From Collybia mongolica (lineage: Eukaryota; Basidiomycota; Agaricomycetes; Agaricales; Clitocybaceae), in NCBI GenBank assembly GCA_013420905.1, contig JAAXNY010000011.1:496001-560000 (forward strand): 64,000 nucleotides of DNA. The letters are read 5' to 3'. The notes under the pieces were generated by a model. That model did not search any database, was not told the origin of the DNA, and saw only the letters and a list, made by a program, of their open reading frames with translations. Positions 1-11,536 of this stretch are shown here, piece by piece. How positions within the stretch are numbered: the first letter of the stretch is position 1; the number at the start of each line of letters is the position of its first letter. Position numbers and translations under genes: made by a program.

Positions 1-245
1 GAAGCCTTTCGATGAATAGTTGGTCCAGAAGGGCCTTACGCAGATTTTGACCGTTTGGCGTTCGAATGACAGAGGTCGTAGGAGCTCTCCAGAATATGCT
101 AAGAGAAGGATCGGTACACAACGAGTGTTGTACAAAGAGGATTGACTATGCTTGTGCGGTGCCTATGTAAACCCTGTGATTACATGGACAATCAAAACCT
201 GCCAAGTGGAGGTAAGTTGGCGTCTACGCACCTTGCTCGTGACCC

Positions 246-488
246 TCAGTAAAAAATAAAGTCAAACTTTAGTCGCGAGTTTTGACATCACCCAAATGTA
301 ATGGTCAAGAGCCAGCCCAAAGTAGTCAAAAATCATTCATTTCCTCCCAAATGGCCAAATCCACATTGAAAGTTGACAAAATCATAAGTTTGAATTACCA
401 TTTTTATTGACTCTTGTAAGACTTTTCGTTGACTTTGTCATTACTGCTGAGTTTACACTGACTAAGCATGACTTTATTTTTTACTGAG
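246..488. mobile_element. MITE with 19-20 bp terminal inverted repeats and 8-bp target duplication
   Basis: Seen directly: ctcagtaaaaaataaagtca at 245-264 is matched by its exact reverse complement at 469-488. Both ends are followed outward by the same 8 bases, cgtgaccc (238-245 and 489-496). The interior is AT-rich, has no ORF, and is full of short GTCA/TGAC words (for example tcaaact, gttgactt) that could act as subterminal binding sites. Length, perfect ends and a 7-8 bp duplication fit a non-autonomous cut-and-paste element. An 8-bp duplication points to a hAT-type transposase, but the hAT at 17.5-21.0 kb has different ends, so the source is another element. Confidence 0.85.
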
Positions 489-496
489 CGTGACCC

Positions 497-1696
497 ATTG
501 ATGATTGGTCGGCTAAATATATGTGTCGCGTTGACGCGTCGACTTTGGTGTTGGCTAGCACTGGTTTGAGACCATTAACGTGCGTATAGCTCTCTTGAAC
601 AGCGAGTAAACTGGACATCATCCCGTTGTGTCCGTTTGGACATTTGGTTGCAGCTACGTGTCAAGTGTAATCTCCAAGCATCCTAATCCCTAAGGAGCTC
701 CAACGAGCGCGAGAGTACGAGTTATGAATTTCAAAATAGATTCATTGGCTATGCGTGCCCGAATAGAAAGGCTAGATGGGGGAATGAGGAGAGCCGCCGT
801 GTCCGATGCCGGGACCTGTTTTGGTACTGTACAGCCGCCGGCGTCGCCCGCAATGCCTTTTCTCTGAGTTGCTTTAGCCGTTCAACCTTGCGTTCAACCT
901 TCCCCAACCTGATTAGCCACGACCCTGGTATGGAATCTGTTTTCAAGTGAGTATTTATTAACCCTTCTTCCCTCCCTTCATATGATTACACCAAAGGAAT
1001 TAATTAGACTACGAGCGCTCGTTGCGTTTTGAGTTCAACCTTTCTACATCTCACATGTAGCTGAAACCTTCACCCTTATATCTTTTCCTGTTGTTGCTTT
1101 GGTCAAAATCTGACATTTCGATTCATAGGTCCTAGAAAGTTGCTTTGAAGGTCGTAGTGGGGTAGAAACAATGGAGACGCTAGTTCATTCGATCTGTTTT
1201 TTTCGAGACCTTGTTTTGATACGCAAATCCCATGTCATTTCTATGATTCGCACCCTTTTGACATCAAAGCCCTCAACATTCTATAATTGAGGGTTCAGGC
1301 AATCAAGAAAAGCTCAGATGTGAATCCTGCAGTTGGCCGCTGAGGTGTTCGAGGTGCGGCGTGAAGACGAAACGGTATCTCGGGATTGAACATGGTACGG
1401 GGATAATTTATAAATGCTCGTGTGTTATAGATACTAACCACTTCCGCATTAGGAAGCATAGTCTTGACTTTCCCGGCGCTTCGTCGAGCTCTATGCTTTT
1501 ACACTAAGGCCGGATGAAGCTCGTGCTGCGTCCGTACCAAGACAATGTATCCGCTGGGTTGGTTATTACCTCACGAAGGGCCAGATCTAAATACAAGCAA
1601 CGTTTCCCCCTTTCAGTTTAGAACCAAGTCAGCCCCCAGGTTATTTAATATTCCAAGGCCAGTCACACTTGAAAATCCATCTTCACTTCAACCATC
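497..1696. other. Intergenic region, no supported gene
   Basis: No ORF here has coding character; the only one above 60 codons (749-946, minus) resembles nothing I know. The most notable item is a TATAAA at 1409-1414, about 285 bases upstream of the ATG of the next gene. It could be a promoter element, but the distance makes this weak. Confidence 0.4.
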
Positions 1697-4600
1697 ATGT
1701 TCTCCTCGCACACCAACATTCTTTGGCGCCTTGCGCCCTTTACACTCCTTTTCTTCGGGGCCATATGGGATGCCTATGTCTCGTCCATCCTCCAAGACAA
1801 CTCCACTCCTCTGCCACCCCCACCTGCTTTGGTCGTCCCAGCGCCAACTAAGACGACCCCGTCCATCCCTACACCCACCCACTCATCACTGACCACGGCC
1901 ATCGCACTGTGCGCCGTTTGTGCCGCCATCACAATTGTGTCAGCAGTGACTGTTTTGAGCAAGGGTAGATCCCCTTCCCCTTGGCCTGCCCCGCCACGGA
2001 ACAGTATTGGTCCAAGAGGAAGCTCTCCCGGCCTTGAAGACTGGGATGAGGATGAGGAGGATGAGGTAAAAGAAGTGGGGGGGGGGGAAGACGATGTTTC
2101 TGACAATCAGGACCAGGAGGATTGTCAAGAGGAGGATGAAGTCCCAGAAGATGGGGACTCAGAAGCTTCTTATGATCTTGCGCAAGATGCGGCTGACAAA
2201 AAGTTGAATGCTACAAAAGGTGGCGCACCGCCACCATCACCCGATCCGCCTGCAGTCACCAACGAACAACTCCCGAAGAAGCGAAACGTATCATTACTCG
2301 ACTGGACGTTCTCGGCGTTCGCGATCCTTGCCAGCGCATACATCTTGATAAAGTCTGGGCTTGCACTCAAGTGCCTTGCATACCGCGTCCGGGCTGGAAC
2401 GCTACACACATTCCTGTGCATCGTTCCTCGGCATCGCTCCGTCCCTCGGCTACATCTCCCGGCCCCAGCCCCCTTAGCTTCCCTTCCCCTGCCGCTGGTC
2501 AAAGCCTGGCGGGAGGAACGCGCTTACGTCCAGGAAACGGTCGCCGGTTTCCTGGTCCAAGAATACGTACAAACCCAACAGCCTCCCCTTCCGCTCACAC
2601 GTTTGCTTCCGCCTAGGAGCAGCGCCTTCGATACCTTTGTCGGTTTGACAGAGCATGTCATCTCTTTACGGTTCCCGAATGGATGGTCTGCCGACTCAGT
2701 GGCCGTGTGCACCCTCTCCGTGGCTTTTGCGTTGACTGTTGCATGGATGTTCTTTGGGGATTCTGCTAGCAGTCGCGTTCAGGCGGATACTCTCGTGCAG
2801 GCGCCGGTCGAGAAACCTCAAGATCCGACTGCGTCGTCCATCAATGCCAGTCCTGTGCCGGACGCCGGAGCCCTCGAAGACCGAAAGGAAAATGGAATCT
2901 CGGTGGGTGGTAATAGGTCTTTCCCAGGTGAAGACACCGACGCCTTCCAGCCAGGAGAAGAACCCTGCTTAATTTCAAGGCCCTCTACCCATGTCCACCC
3001 GCTGCCCCAGGACCCCGTCATCACCCCACCCGATCTCGTCCCCAATCTCCAAGACTCTACGATTGGGCTGTTAATCGGTGACTCTCAACGCCTTTTTGAC
3101 ATGCTTGTGGAAGCCGATGGCAGTGGCATTCTTACGGAGCCAACCAGTACTTCTGATTTCCCCGCATGCAAGTATCAAGCATTGTTCCCGGAAGCTGGGC
3201 CTTCGTTGGCGTTTATCGGCGCTTTGGAGGAGGTCCTAAGTGCCTCTGTAGTGAGCCTGGGTTCGGACGATGAGGTGCTCGGTCCTTCGGGGAGTAACGT
3301 ACTGAAGCTGGGCTGGACAGAAGACCAAGCGCTCCCTTTCTCGGTGCCCTTTGTAGAAGAGCGGGAAGATATCTCAAAGTCGTCAGGGGAGGCCTACCGT
3401 TTGGTCGTGGCTTGGTTGACGTGGACTTGTCTATATGGACGGACAACTCCAGTCTACCCTTCTTGCCCGGCCTTTTAGACATATCGGATGATCCCCCAGA
3501 AGCCCTGGACGAGGCTACTGCCCGTCCGTGCAATCCCAGCAACACCACATTTGCCACGGAAGATCTCGATCCATCACTTGTAGACGACGAGGTGGGCGTG
3601 GTAAGGTCAACGTGTTTGGACGCCTCGTCTAATACTCTCAGACTTTCGCACCCATCGTGCATCTCGGGGCTTGCTGCAGACCCTGTAGAGGACGCTACTA
3701 TCCCAGCCCAAATGAGGTCTATGGCTGGCTGGTTCGATGACCAAGCACTCCAATTCTCGCCTCTCTTTGCAGAAGAGCAGGAGGAGCCTATGGGCTTGTC
3801 TGAGGAGACTATAACCCAACTGCCACTTGTTGACCCCGTTGGTGTTGTGGCGATCTGTATCTGGACGGACGACTCAAGCCTACCTTTTTCTGACGCATAC
3901 GATGGGTCGTCAGAGGCACTGGAGGACATTGCTACACGCCCCAGCGAGGTCATCATCGCTGCACAAGATCTCGATCCATTGGGTATGGGTGACGGGGCGG
4001 ATATGGGAAGGCTAATGGGGCCGGATACTCCTTTTAATGTAGTAGGGCTGACGCACCCGTCGCGCACCTCGGTTTCGGCAAGCCCTTTGGAGGACGCCGT
4101 TGCACTAACACGACTAACGCCTGCTGCGACTGGTTGGTTGAACAACGGAGATATCTCTTTCTCGACGTTCTCTTCAGAGAAGCCCGAAGGGCTATTGAAT
4201 CAGCCACACGACATCATGGCCCAGTCCGCAAACAACGGCTATATTGTCGTTGCTCTGGAATCGGATGTGTTGGAACGGGGAGATCGCCACGATCTACGTT
4301 CCTCGTCCTTCTTCACGGATGAATGCGGAAAGCTCGCAGGACTGCTGGAAAACACAGCTTGCCTATACTCTACCAGCAACCTTCATATCGACCTAGACGA
4401 CCTGGTTCTAGGATTCTCGATGTTCTGGGAGCTGATCGAGGAAACCAGCTACGAGAGAGCCCCGACGAATGAGGTTTGTAACTTGGCTCAGGACGATAGC
4501 GTCGCCGTCTTCGACGTTGATCGTTTATTGAAGCGGGTTACACCGATCTTGCCGGATAGCTGCATTTCCACCCACACCTCTGACGAAGAAGCAGGATCTG

Positions 4601-5712
4601 GGTCTTCCGTGGAGGAACATTGCTGTTATATGGACGTTGAGGTATCTCTCCCCTCATTTAACCTCAAACGACAAGCTTTCGAGAGTGTGAGGAAAACAAT
4701 AGTTGGTATTGTTGCCGAAGACCTTGGCGAATTTGTGATACCCCTCCTGGACCTAGAGGACGGACCCCTGATGCCTTTCTCATCAACAGAAATACACCTT
4801 GTCGAGCCGAAAGAAAATATTAATCTCAGCGTTGTGAGGGAGTATGCAGAGGAAATTGTGGTGGTGGGCGAGGACCTTGTAACGCTTCCCTTGGAGCACT
4901 CCAAAGACCGTGTAGACTCCGTTATTGATGCCATGATTGAAACTGCAACTGCAGAGAAGACCTCTACCCGACATGGTATCCAACAATGGGAAGACCGTTT
5001 ATTGGTCAGAAAGAGCGCCGCCGACCTCTGGCAGCCAACAGAAGAGATTCAAGATGTCTCGAAAGATAGCTTGGAAGATGAGTCGATGCTCGTTCACGGG
5101 AAAGATGACCAAGTTGAGGATCTGTTCACGGAGTGTTTCTTTGCCGGCCACCTGGTCGAAGACTTCGGTGATGAGTACGACTCATTCACAGCAGCTGCGA
5201 AGAAACAAACTTCGGTCAAGGACTTACCCTATTCCGAACCAGGAAAAAGAAAAAATTTGAGTGAGAAAATAAGCTATGCCTTCCTCTGGCAAGCTCCACC
5301 AACAAATACTCCGGCCGCCTCTGTGAACAGAGATGATGGCCTGGATGATGCGTCCACGGAGGCCCTACGCCGAGGTGAAAGCTTTGAAGAGGACCTTTCT
5401 CAAATGTTCTCCACCAATAGCTTCATTGGAGATCCTGCCAACAAGTACAGCACGACGTACAGTTCGACATTAGACCGATTCTTGAACCTTCGAGGGTCTG
5501 TTCTGGACCAGCAAAACCTCGAGGGGGATCACTCGGAGATAGCTCGAGATGAGGAAACGTCGATGGACATCACAGATCTTCTCTTCCACACCGGTATCGG
5601 GGAAACAATCGGGGACTTGACGTTCTCCATGATGCCGGATGTAGACAAATCTGGAGACTGGGAGTTTCTGGACGAGATGAGGAATGAATGGGAGGCTGGG
5701 CATCAGTTTTAG
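1697..5712 (+). CDS. Large acidic protein with about four membrane segments, broken by one frameshift
   Basis: Not recognised. The first frame (1697-3478) starts at ATG 1697. It has hydrophobic segments near residues 9-30, 65-87, 205-227 and 343-362, and a very acidic linker near residues 116-158 that includes an 11-G run (2077-2087). The second frame (3274-5712) is long, acidic and soluble-looking. A repeat of roughly 115 residues is visible: WTDxSSLPF, then EALxxxATRP, EDLDP or QDLDP, L(S/T)HPS, GW(F/L) and EExE. Matching the repeat copies shows that the frame changes between 3397 and 3415, where one copy reads into the other frame without a gap. A single-base indel (real or an assembly error) explains this better than an intron, because the repeat continues right across the point. 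No catalytic motif was seen; an integral membrane or nuclear-envelope protein is only a guess. Confidence 0.6.
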
Positions 5713-6377
5713 GTTGATGTTGGGCTACGACTTACAGTGCGTTTTACGTCGTTCTTTACTGTTGTGATTCACGCCCCGAACCTTCCTTTAGGGATTACCG
5801 TTTCTGTGTCTCTAAAATATCGTTTATCTACGAAAAAAAAACAAACAAAAAGAAAAACCCCAAGATTCGGATAGCCGTAAAGTGCGGCGCGTTCCCTGAC
5901 GAGAACGTGACCGCGCCACGCCTTTCTATCATTTTGGGTTGATTTGATATTGGATACTTACTCTCACCATCTCTCAGCAGTTCAGTCGACGTGAAACTAC
6001 ACGTCGAGGAAAAAATGTTGCATGTTATAGAAATACCGCCTTATTTTCTTGTAGTACACCCATTAAAACCTATAATAAAATGAAAATACGAGACTCGGAT
6101 GTTTGTTCTCGTGAAATTGTTTGTTTACATTGATGACTATGCATACTGCTAGCTGTGCAACGCGCACCAACAATAATCCCTACCTTCCTCCGGGCCACAT
6201 TCTGGCCCTAGACGACAATCACTAGTTCCCATTAACCTCGCAATCTACGCTTTCAACAACACTCAGGGTGTACAGTCTCAAGTTTCAGGGACTACTAGTG
6301 CTGACAGTCGGATTGGTTCAAACATTGTACAAACATCAAGTACTATTAACCATCCCATCTTTTCTCCTATTGCTTCA
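5713..6377. other. Intergenic region with an 8-bp-stem hairpin
   Basis: No gene seen. An A-rich tract lies near 5830-5862. A perfect inverted repeat tcgacgtg / cacgtcga with a 6-base loop lies at 5986-6007. The region may also hold an unseen first exon (signal peptide) of the next gene. Confidence 0.4.
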
Positions 6378-7647
6378 ATGGATACCTCAGCTGTCAACGT
6401 CAACGTAACTGTCGATGACTTCGACAGTGTACTTTCTTATCCAGACCAGTCTGTATGGCAAACCCCCGACCCCTCAAGCCCGTCGTTCAATGCAAGCGCT
6501 ACTCCTTGGTGGATGGGGACGTTTCACAAGACTGAAGTTGTAGGAGCCTCGGTGAGCTTCAATTTCACGGGTACGTCCCACCAGGACCACGTTTCTAGCT
6601 TTCTCGATATGTTTTCCGGCTCACCTAGCGTTGTAGGACCCGCGGTTTTCCTATACGGTCAAAAAGGTCCAGCTTATGGCTCTTATGAAGTCCAAATCGA
6701 TTCCAACATTACCACCTCTAGCGCTTATTCTGCCACGAATTCCTCGGCTCCATCTCTTTTGTTCGGAGTGAACAATCTCACTTACAGGATGCACAACCTC
6801 GTTTTAAAGAACTTGGGAGCCAAAGAAGGAGATGCGGGCGGTAAAGCCCTCCTATTTGACTATCTGCAGACCACAGTACAGGCAGCACCAGCTGGGTAAG
6901 TCGTGTTTTGACGCGGCTCTCACTATACTAAGTCACAATAGGGCCACGATATCAAATACGACGTATGAAGAAGATAACTCGGCCCTGACGTATTCTGGGA
7001 AGTGGGACTCGAACAAGTCCCCGAATTTCAGCGGAGGGGGGACGTCGTTCACAAATCAGGATAAAGCCGCTGTATCGTTGTCTTTCCATGGTGCGCTGCT
7101 TACTTTTTTTATAAATGCAACATTGCTAACGTTCCGAAGGTTCTGCTGTATATGTCTTTGGAGACAAGAAGAATGACCACGGACTATACAGCGTCGTCTT
7201 AGACAACAAAACCGCAGAAGTCTATAGCGGCATATCTGGTTGTGGCGGAGCTTACGGTATGGCCTGCGAGCAAATGAAACCTACACTAGAGTACTTCGCG
7301 TCCAATCTCGATGACTCTCTCCACACTCTCAGGATTGAGAACATGGCTGGCGTAAACAACTCTTTCTTTGGTAAAAGCTCAACTGAACCGCATATGCACC
7401 ACATTTGACTTGACCATTTCACCCAGATCTTGATAGCATCGTCGTCACCGTTCCATCCAAGTATGCTCCTCGACAGCTAGCAAGCCCTTCCTCTGGTTCA
7501 TCTTCGACAGGTGGTACTTCGCCAACCACGGGCACTCCTAACGGAACGCAGAACAGTTCAGTAGCGACGATACTTACCCTCTCCAACCCCCTTATATTCC
7601 TCGTGCTTGGTGTTCTCTACCTCTTACGGCCCACCCTGCGTCGGTAG
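6378..7647 (+). CDS. Surface glycoprotein with tandem lectin-like (jelly-roll) domains and hydrophobic C-terminus
   Basis: Four exons: 6378-6895, 6942-7090, 7140-7370 and 7427-7647, with introns of 46, 49 and 56 bp. The joined frame stays open for 372 codons. Two copies of the Agaricomycete ectodomain pattern occur: VTVDDFDSVLSY..VWQTP near the start, and ISNTTYEEDNSALTYSGKWD after the first intron, followed by the usual G(S)AVYVFGD strand. A Ser/Thr/Gly stalk precedes a C-terminal hydrophobic segment (ATILTLSNPLIFLVLGVLYL), consistent with a GPI signal or a single anchor. No signal peptide follows the ATG used. The acceptor-like tcag at 6388-6392 suggests a signal exon further upstream that I could not place. 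It belongs to the same broad ectodomain family as the gene at 10,258. Confidence 0.7.
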
Positions 7648-8345
7648 GCCTGCTGCGCTGTACCCACTTTATCACACTTTATATCCAATCCCGTGCTGCG
7701 CTTCTGATAATAGACTTCCATCGTTGTTGTAGATATATGTATCATGGACATGTCTTCTCATGTTTTAATTTTTATCCTTCTGCGGAATCAACTGTGCATC
7801 ACTGATTGTTTTGTTGCTATTAGTGAATATCACAAGACACGTCAAAGTGCATTTTTGTGCAAATGCAGCTTCTGCGGCGATGGTTTTGTCTCCCACTTCC
7901 AGTTTACAGCAACCGAGCTAGAAGACAAGAAGCACCGGATACTTTTTTCTGCGATTCGTTCGTTTAAAAACAGGGATTAGTTGTGGACTGACCGTTCGAT
8001 TCCGGCAGGTAACTGTAGCCCATCACCCCGAAAACCGGGTACATTGGCGCCCAACGAAAACCAAATAATACGGGCGGCGATTGTACGGACACCCACAAGG
8101 TACCTTTGGGGTGTGAGTGTTCACAACACTCAATCTCGGCTTCTCCGCGCCCAGAAGGAGCTCCATGTATGATACGCAGAGCCAGCGGATATCAGAGGTC
8201 TGCAATTGGCCCTCACAAGCCTGGGATACCAGAAGCTAATCAGTGGGTCATTGTTGAGAACATGGGAACCTTTTTGTTGTATAAAGCTACACAACCAATT
8301 TTGGGGATGCCCCGCTTATGTCCTCTTTTCATTTCGGCCGTTAGG
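7648..8345. other. Intergenic region, no supported gene
   Basis: Three small ORFs occur (7744-7980, 7981-8172, 8106-8462). None has a recognisable domain or splice-supported extension. The last part leads into the relic gene that follows. Confidence 0.4.
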
Positions 8346-9109
8346 ACGCTTACCCTGCTCATTTCGTGCATTCGGATCCCAGGTGTAAGGTTATTCAGTG
8401 CCATCCTTGTAGTAACTTACGACGGTTTATCAGATCTTTATTTCTCTGGATGTAGACCCTAGATCGGGAACCTTTCCAGCATGGTCTAAAGTTATTGCAT
8501 CGTCAATGAGTCGAGATGGATTTTGTTCGTGTGACTTTTTCAGTCCGCGACTGGTGGTACCGCCGTTGAAGTACGAGTCATCTACTTCTCGTTTATGTCC
8601 ATGACCTGACTTCGACGGCTCGTCAGCCATCGAATCGACCCAATGTGGGTGCAATTGTGGGCAATTGTGGGCGGCATCCTCGGCGCATTGGCAGTGATTG
8701 CAGTTTTACTAGGCATCATGTTTATCATCCGCCGAAATCGACGGCAAGACGATTGTAGTGGTAGGCAAATTCACGACTGAAGAGGAGCTTGTTTTCACAG
8801 AGTTTTGAGGTTCAATCATTGGGATACCAATGGCCCATCCATTTACCGAGTTTCGGTCTACGCCCCAAAAGTTCGGAGAGGAAGGTGCATTTTGCAATGT
8901 AGTTTCCATGTCCGAACGATGACCCGGTCTGTGAATCTCCTGACTCGGATTGTACCTCGATCGGAGGATTCCTGGGGTCTGTCTGGCTGGGAGGGTATTT
9001 TAGGGATAAACCAATCTAGACAGTTGCCGAAGGACAATACGACGGCCAACTTCCCTCTTCTGCGACTAGTCCGATATTGAGCGCGGCGCCACCAACATAT
9101 ACCCCATAG
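8346..9109 (+). pseudogene. Relic of a spherulin-4/TM/PPxY surface protein gene
   Basis: Decayed third copy of the genes at 12,634 and 24,018. The signal exon is recognisable at 8346-8381, but its start codon is ACG instead of ATG. The first ectodomain exon then reads QIFISLDVDPRSGTFPAW (8430 on), matching QIFIPLDVDP in the intact copies. The rest of the spherulin-4 domain is missing: the sequence jumps directly to the membrane segment (about 8654-8755, IVGGILGALAV...RRNRR). A short duplication (gcaattgtggg twice near 8650) shifts its frame. A conserved donor follows, then a tail beginning PFTEFRS and ending PPTYTP before the TAG at 9107-9109. So about 1 kb of ectodomain was deleted while the cytosolic tail survives in scrambled frames. 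Confidence 0.75.
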
Positions 9110-10257
9110 CTAGGGTTCGATGTAAGCCGACCTCATTCGGGTGTTTTCCAAGTGCTGATTTCGTAGTAGATCCATCATACCTGATGTACAATTCGAATGC
9201 GCCTTTTTTAACAAGTATATTTTTGCTGGCAGACCATCCATTGACGTAACAGGATATGTGCAGTCGGTTGAAACTCACTCTGAGCAACCGGTGGTCTCAA
9301 GTAATTTACGGAATGAGAACATTGGCATCGGTGCGACATGTCCCTCACGAGTCACAAATGCTTTGCTGTAATGAACTTTTAGCTTTGATGAACCCTAGAT
9401 TTAAACGCATGAAGAGATTAAATTACAGAATGTACTACTCTATTAAGTGTCAATTTGTATGCTCTAGGGATATTCCCATCTCCTCTGCTGCCCCCCCACA
9501 GGCACCCGACACCCCGAACTCGCCGTCGTAAATTCCTCGGAGTTGTTGGTACATCGGAGTCACCCACGTGATCGGTTATGATTCAAATATTCGACCTTCC
9601 TCGATTCCCATCAATCATCAACATATGACTCCTCTCACCAACTTACTGATGCCCATCTTCGACATGTATATATGGGAACTGAACCTAGGGGTCTTCATGT
9701 TGCCAGTGGAAACTAACACAGGTAACAAGCTTGGTTGAAAGCAGGCTCCACGTTGACAAACAATCAAGATCAATTTCACGAAAAAAGTATACCCATTGTC
9801 CCCATCCCAGGGGCTCAGCTACAGTAAGTCATGAATCATGTAGCTCCGGATATAATCAGGCTAGTCCTGAATTAACCTGTAGGTTTGTATCAAAAACATG
9901 GATCTCTTGCAAGATGGGCCAAAGAACCAGATATTTGGACCCTTCTCCGGGCTCTATCGTGCCTGCCAGCAATTATCACACGCAATGTGCACATTTACAC
10001 TTCAAGCTTCAAGGATTTGCGAGCTATGGGTTACGAGTATGACTAGGCCCCTATATCTGCCAAACTTCGTGCAAGCTGTCTTTCTACAAGAATCACGTCT
10101 TCTGAATCAGCCAACATTCAAAATCAAAAATCATAGAATATGTATAAGAAAGGGAAAGGGAGAACAATTGCCCCTTTCCCCCTTCTATAACTTACCAACC
10201 ATTCCACCCCATCATATGGTCCCCGGTTCACCATAACTACCTAGGCTATTTTTTTCA
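9110..10257. other. Intergenic region, no supported gene
   Basis: No convincing exon. Sequence from about 10,190 to 10,257 is related to 23,020-23,101, so the homology with the relic at 23 kb begins upstream of the ATG at 10,258. The T-rich run at 10,246-10,256 followed by cttctcataag looks like an acceptor and could join an unseen signal-peptide exon. Confidence 0.35.
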
Positions 10258-11536
10258 ATGTCTTCTCATAAGTACGACGACACCTCTTCTGACATACAGT
10301 ATTCCGGTACTTGGAGGAGTGGGGGGGTCGAAGCGGAGTATAATGGGACAACGCATGTGGCAGAGAAGACAGGCTCCTCCATGTTAATAACATTTGAAGG
10401 TGTGTCAATGTTCCAAAGAAGCACTTGTCTGTTTAAACCTTCGTAACTTACGAATGAAGTAGGGACTTCAATCGGAGTTTATGGAACTGTCACCTTATCT
10501 GAGGCGGTATCACAGTATTCTATAGATAATGTCAGCCTCTCGACGTATAAGGCACCCTCGCGATCCAGCACAGAGTACGGAAAACTATTCTTTCAGTCAC
10601 CACTCTTACCAAACGGGAAGCATACACTGTTTGTCACATCTCTGTCCGACCACACTTTCTACGTGGACTTCCTTGTGATTACTACTGAAGGAACCGGTCC
10701 ATCCGCTTCTAATCCGACTCCTCAAAATATTACGCTTACAGTCACGGGGGAGACCATGGTACCCACAGTCTTTACTACACCGTCACCTTCGCCATCTCCA
10801 TCTAATACCACTGACCAAGGTCCACTGGTCGGACCCACCTCAGGCCTTCATTTGTCACTTGCGACCAATACCAACCAACGTTTACCAGTGAACACCACCT
10901 TGCTGGGCTCTCAATCGTCCCCCACACCTGAAGCGAACTCTCAACCCCAGACACAGAACACAATAAATGCCCAACCATCGGGTTCGCAGTCACCACCATC
11001 AAATCAGCTTCCGATCGGAGCCATAGCCGGCGGTGCAACCACTGGCGTCCTTGTCATCGCCTTCATTATCTTCTTCCTTTGGCGCTACCGACGAAGATCA
11101 GTGAATCATACCGCGCCCTTCACATATCCCTCCAGCGCGTGCAGAAGCAGTATGTATAGTTGCTCCTCGTATGACCAACTCAAAACTTACCAAAATTTTA
11201 ACGATGTCAGCGAATGATTCTCTTGCCTCACTGTTTATCTCTCCAACGGACGAGAGACGGTCACCCCAAAATGGGGAAGTTTCTCCCTTTGTTGATTTGT
11301 CGAGCTCGACTAATCAAGGAAACACCCATAATATGTTCACGAACTCTGCTCTCAATAGTGGTCATATCAAAAAGCCATCCTATCATGATATCTCGATATT
11401 CACTCACAATCCGCCCATGGCAAACCTGACGTTGGACTTGGGTGCTCAGAGTTTATTTCCAGCTGTGCCTTGGGACACGACGGACGATTCTGTGCCACCC
11501 ACCTATTCCCATATTTTTGAGAACAGCGGAGTATAG
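10258..11536 (+). CDS. Single-pass surface protein: lectin-like ectodomain, stalk, TM, PPxY tail
   Basis: Three exons: 10258-10399, 10460-11149 and 11211-11536; the joined frame gives 385 residues. The ectodomain starts YDDTSSDIQYSGTW and continues TSIGVYGT..., ending HTFYVDFLVIT, the usual Agaricomycete jelly-roll glycoprotein pattern. A Pro/Ser/Thr-rich stalk (about residues 145-255) precedes one membrane segment, PIGAIAGGATTGVLVIAFII, and a basic stop-transfer RYRRR. The cytosolic tail is about 130 residues and ends SVPPTYSHIFENSGV, holding a PPxY motif (WW-domain ligand, known from Rsp5/Nedd4 targets). The second intron is supported because it joins the TM exon to that tail. No signal peptide is visible at the ATG chosen, so the true start may be further upstream. 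The TM-tail cassette resembles that of the spherulin-type neighbours although the ectodomain differs. Confidence 0.75.

Noticed and set aside
749..946. 65-codon ORF on the minus strand
   Set aside because: No motif, no neighbouring exon, and low-complexity basic composition; a chance ORF is more likely.
3274..3478. Intron explaining the frame change in the large membrane protein
   Set aside because: The internal repeat continues across the change without a gap of intron size, and no suitable GT-AG pair of at least 40 bases fits.
9731..10236. Overlapping ORFs before the lectin-like gene, possible first exons
   Set aside because: Neither frame resembles an ectodomain or signal peptide, and no splice chain joins them convincingly to 10,258.
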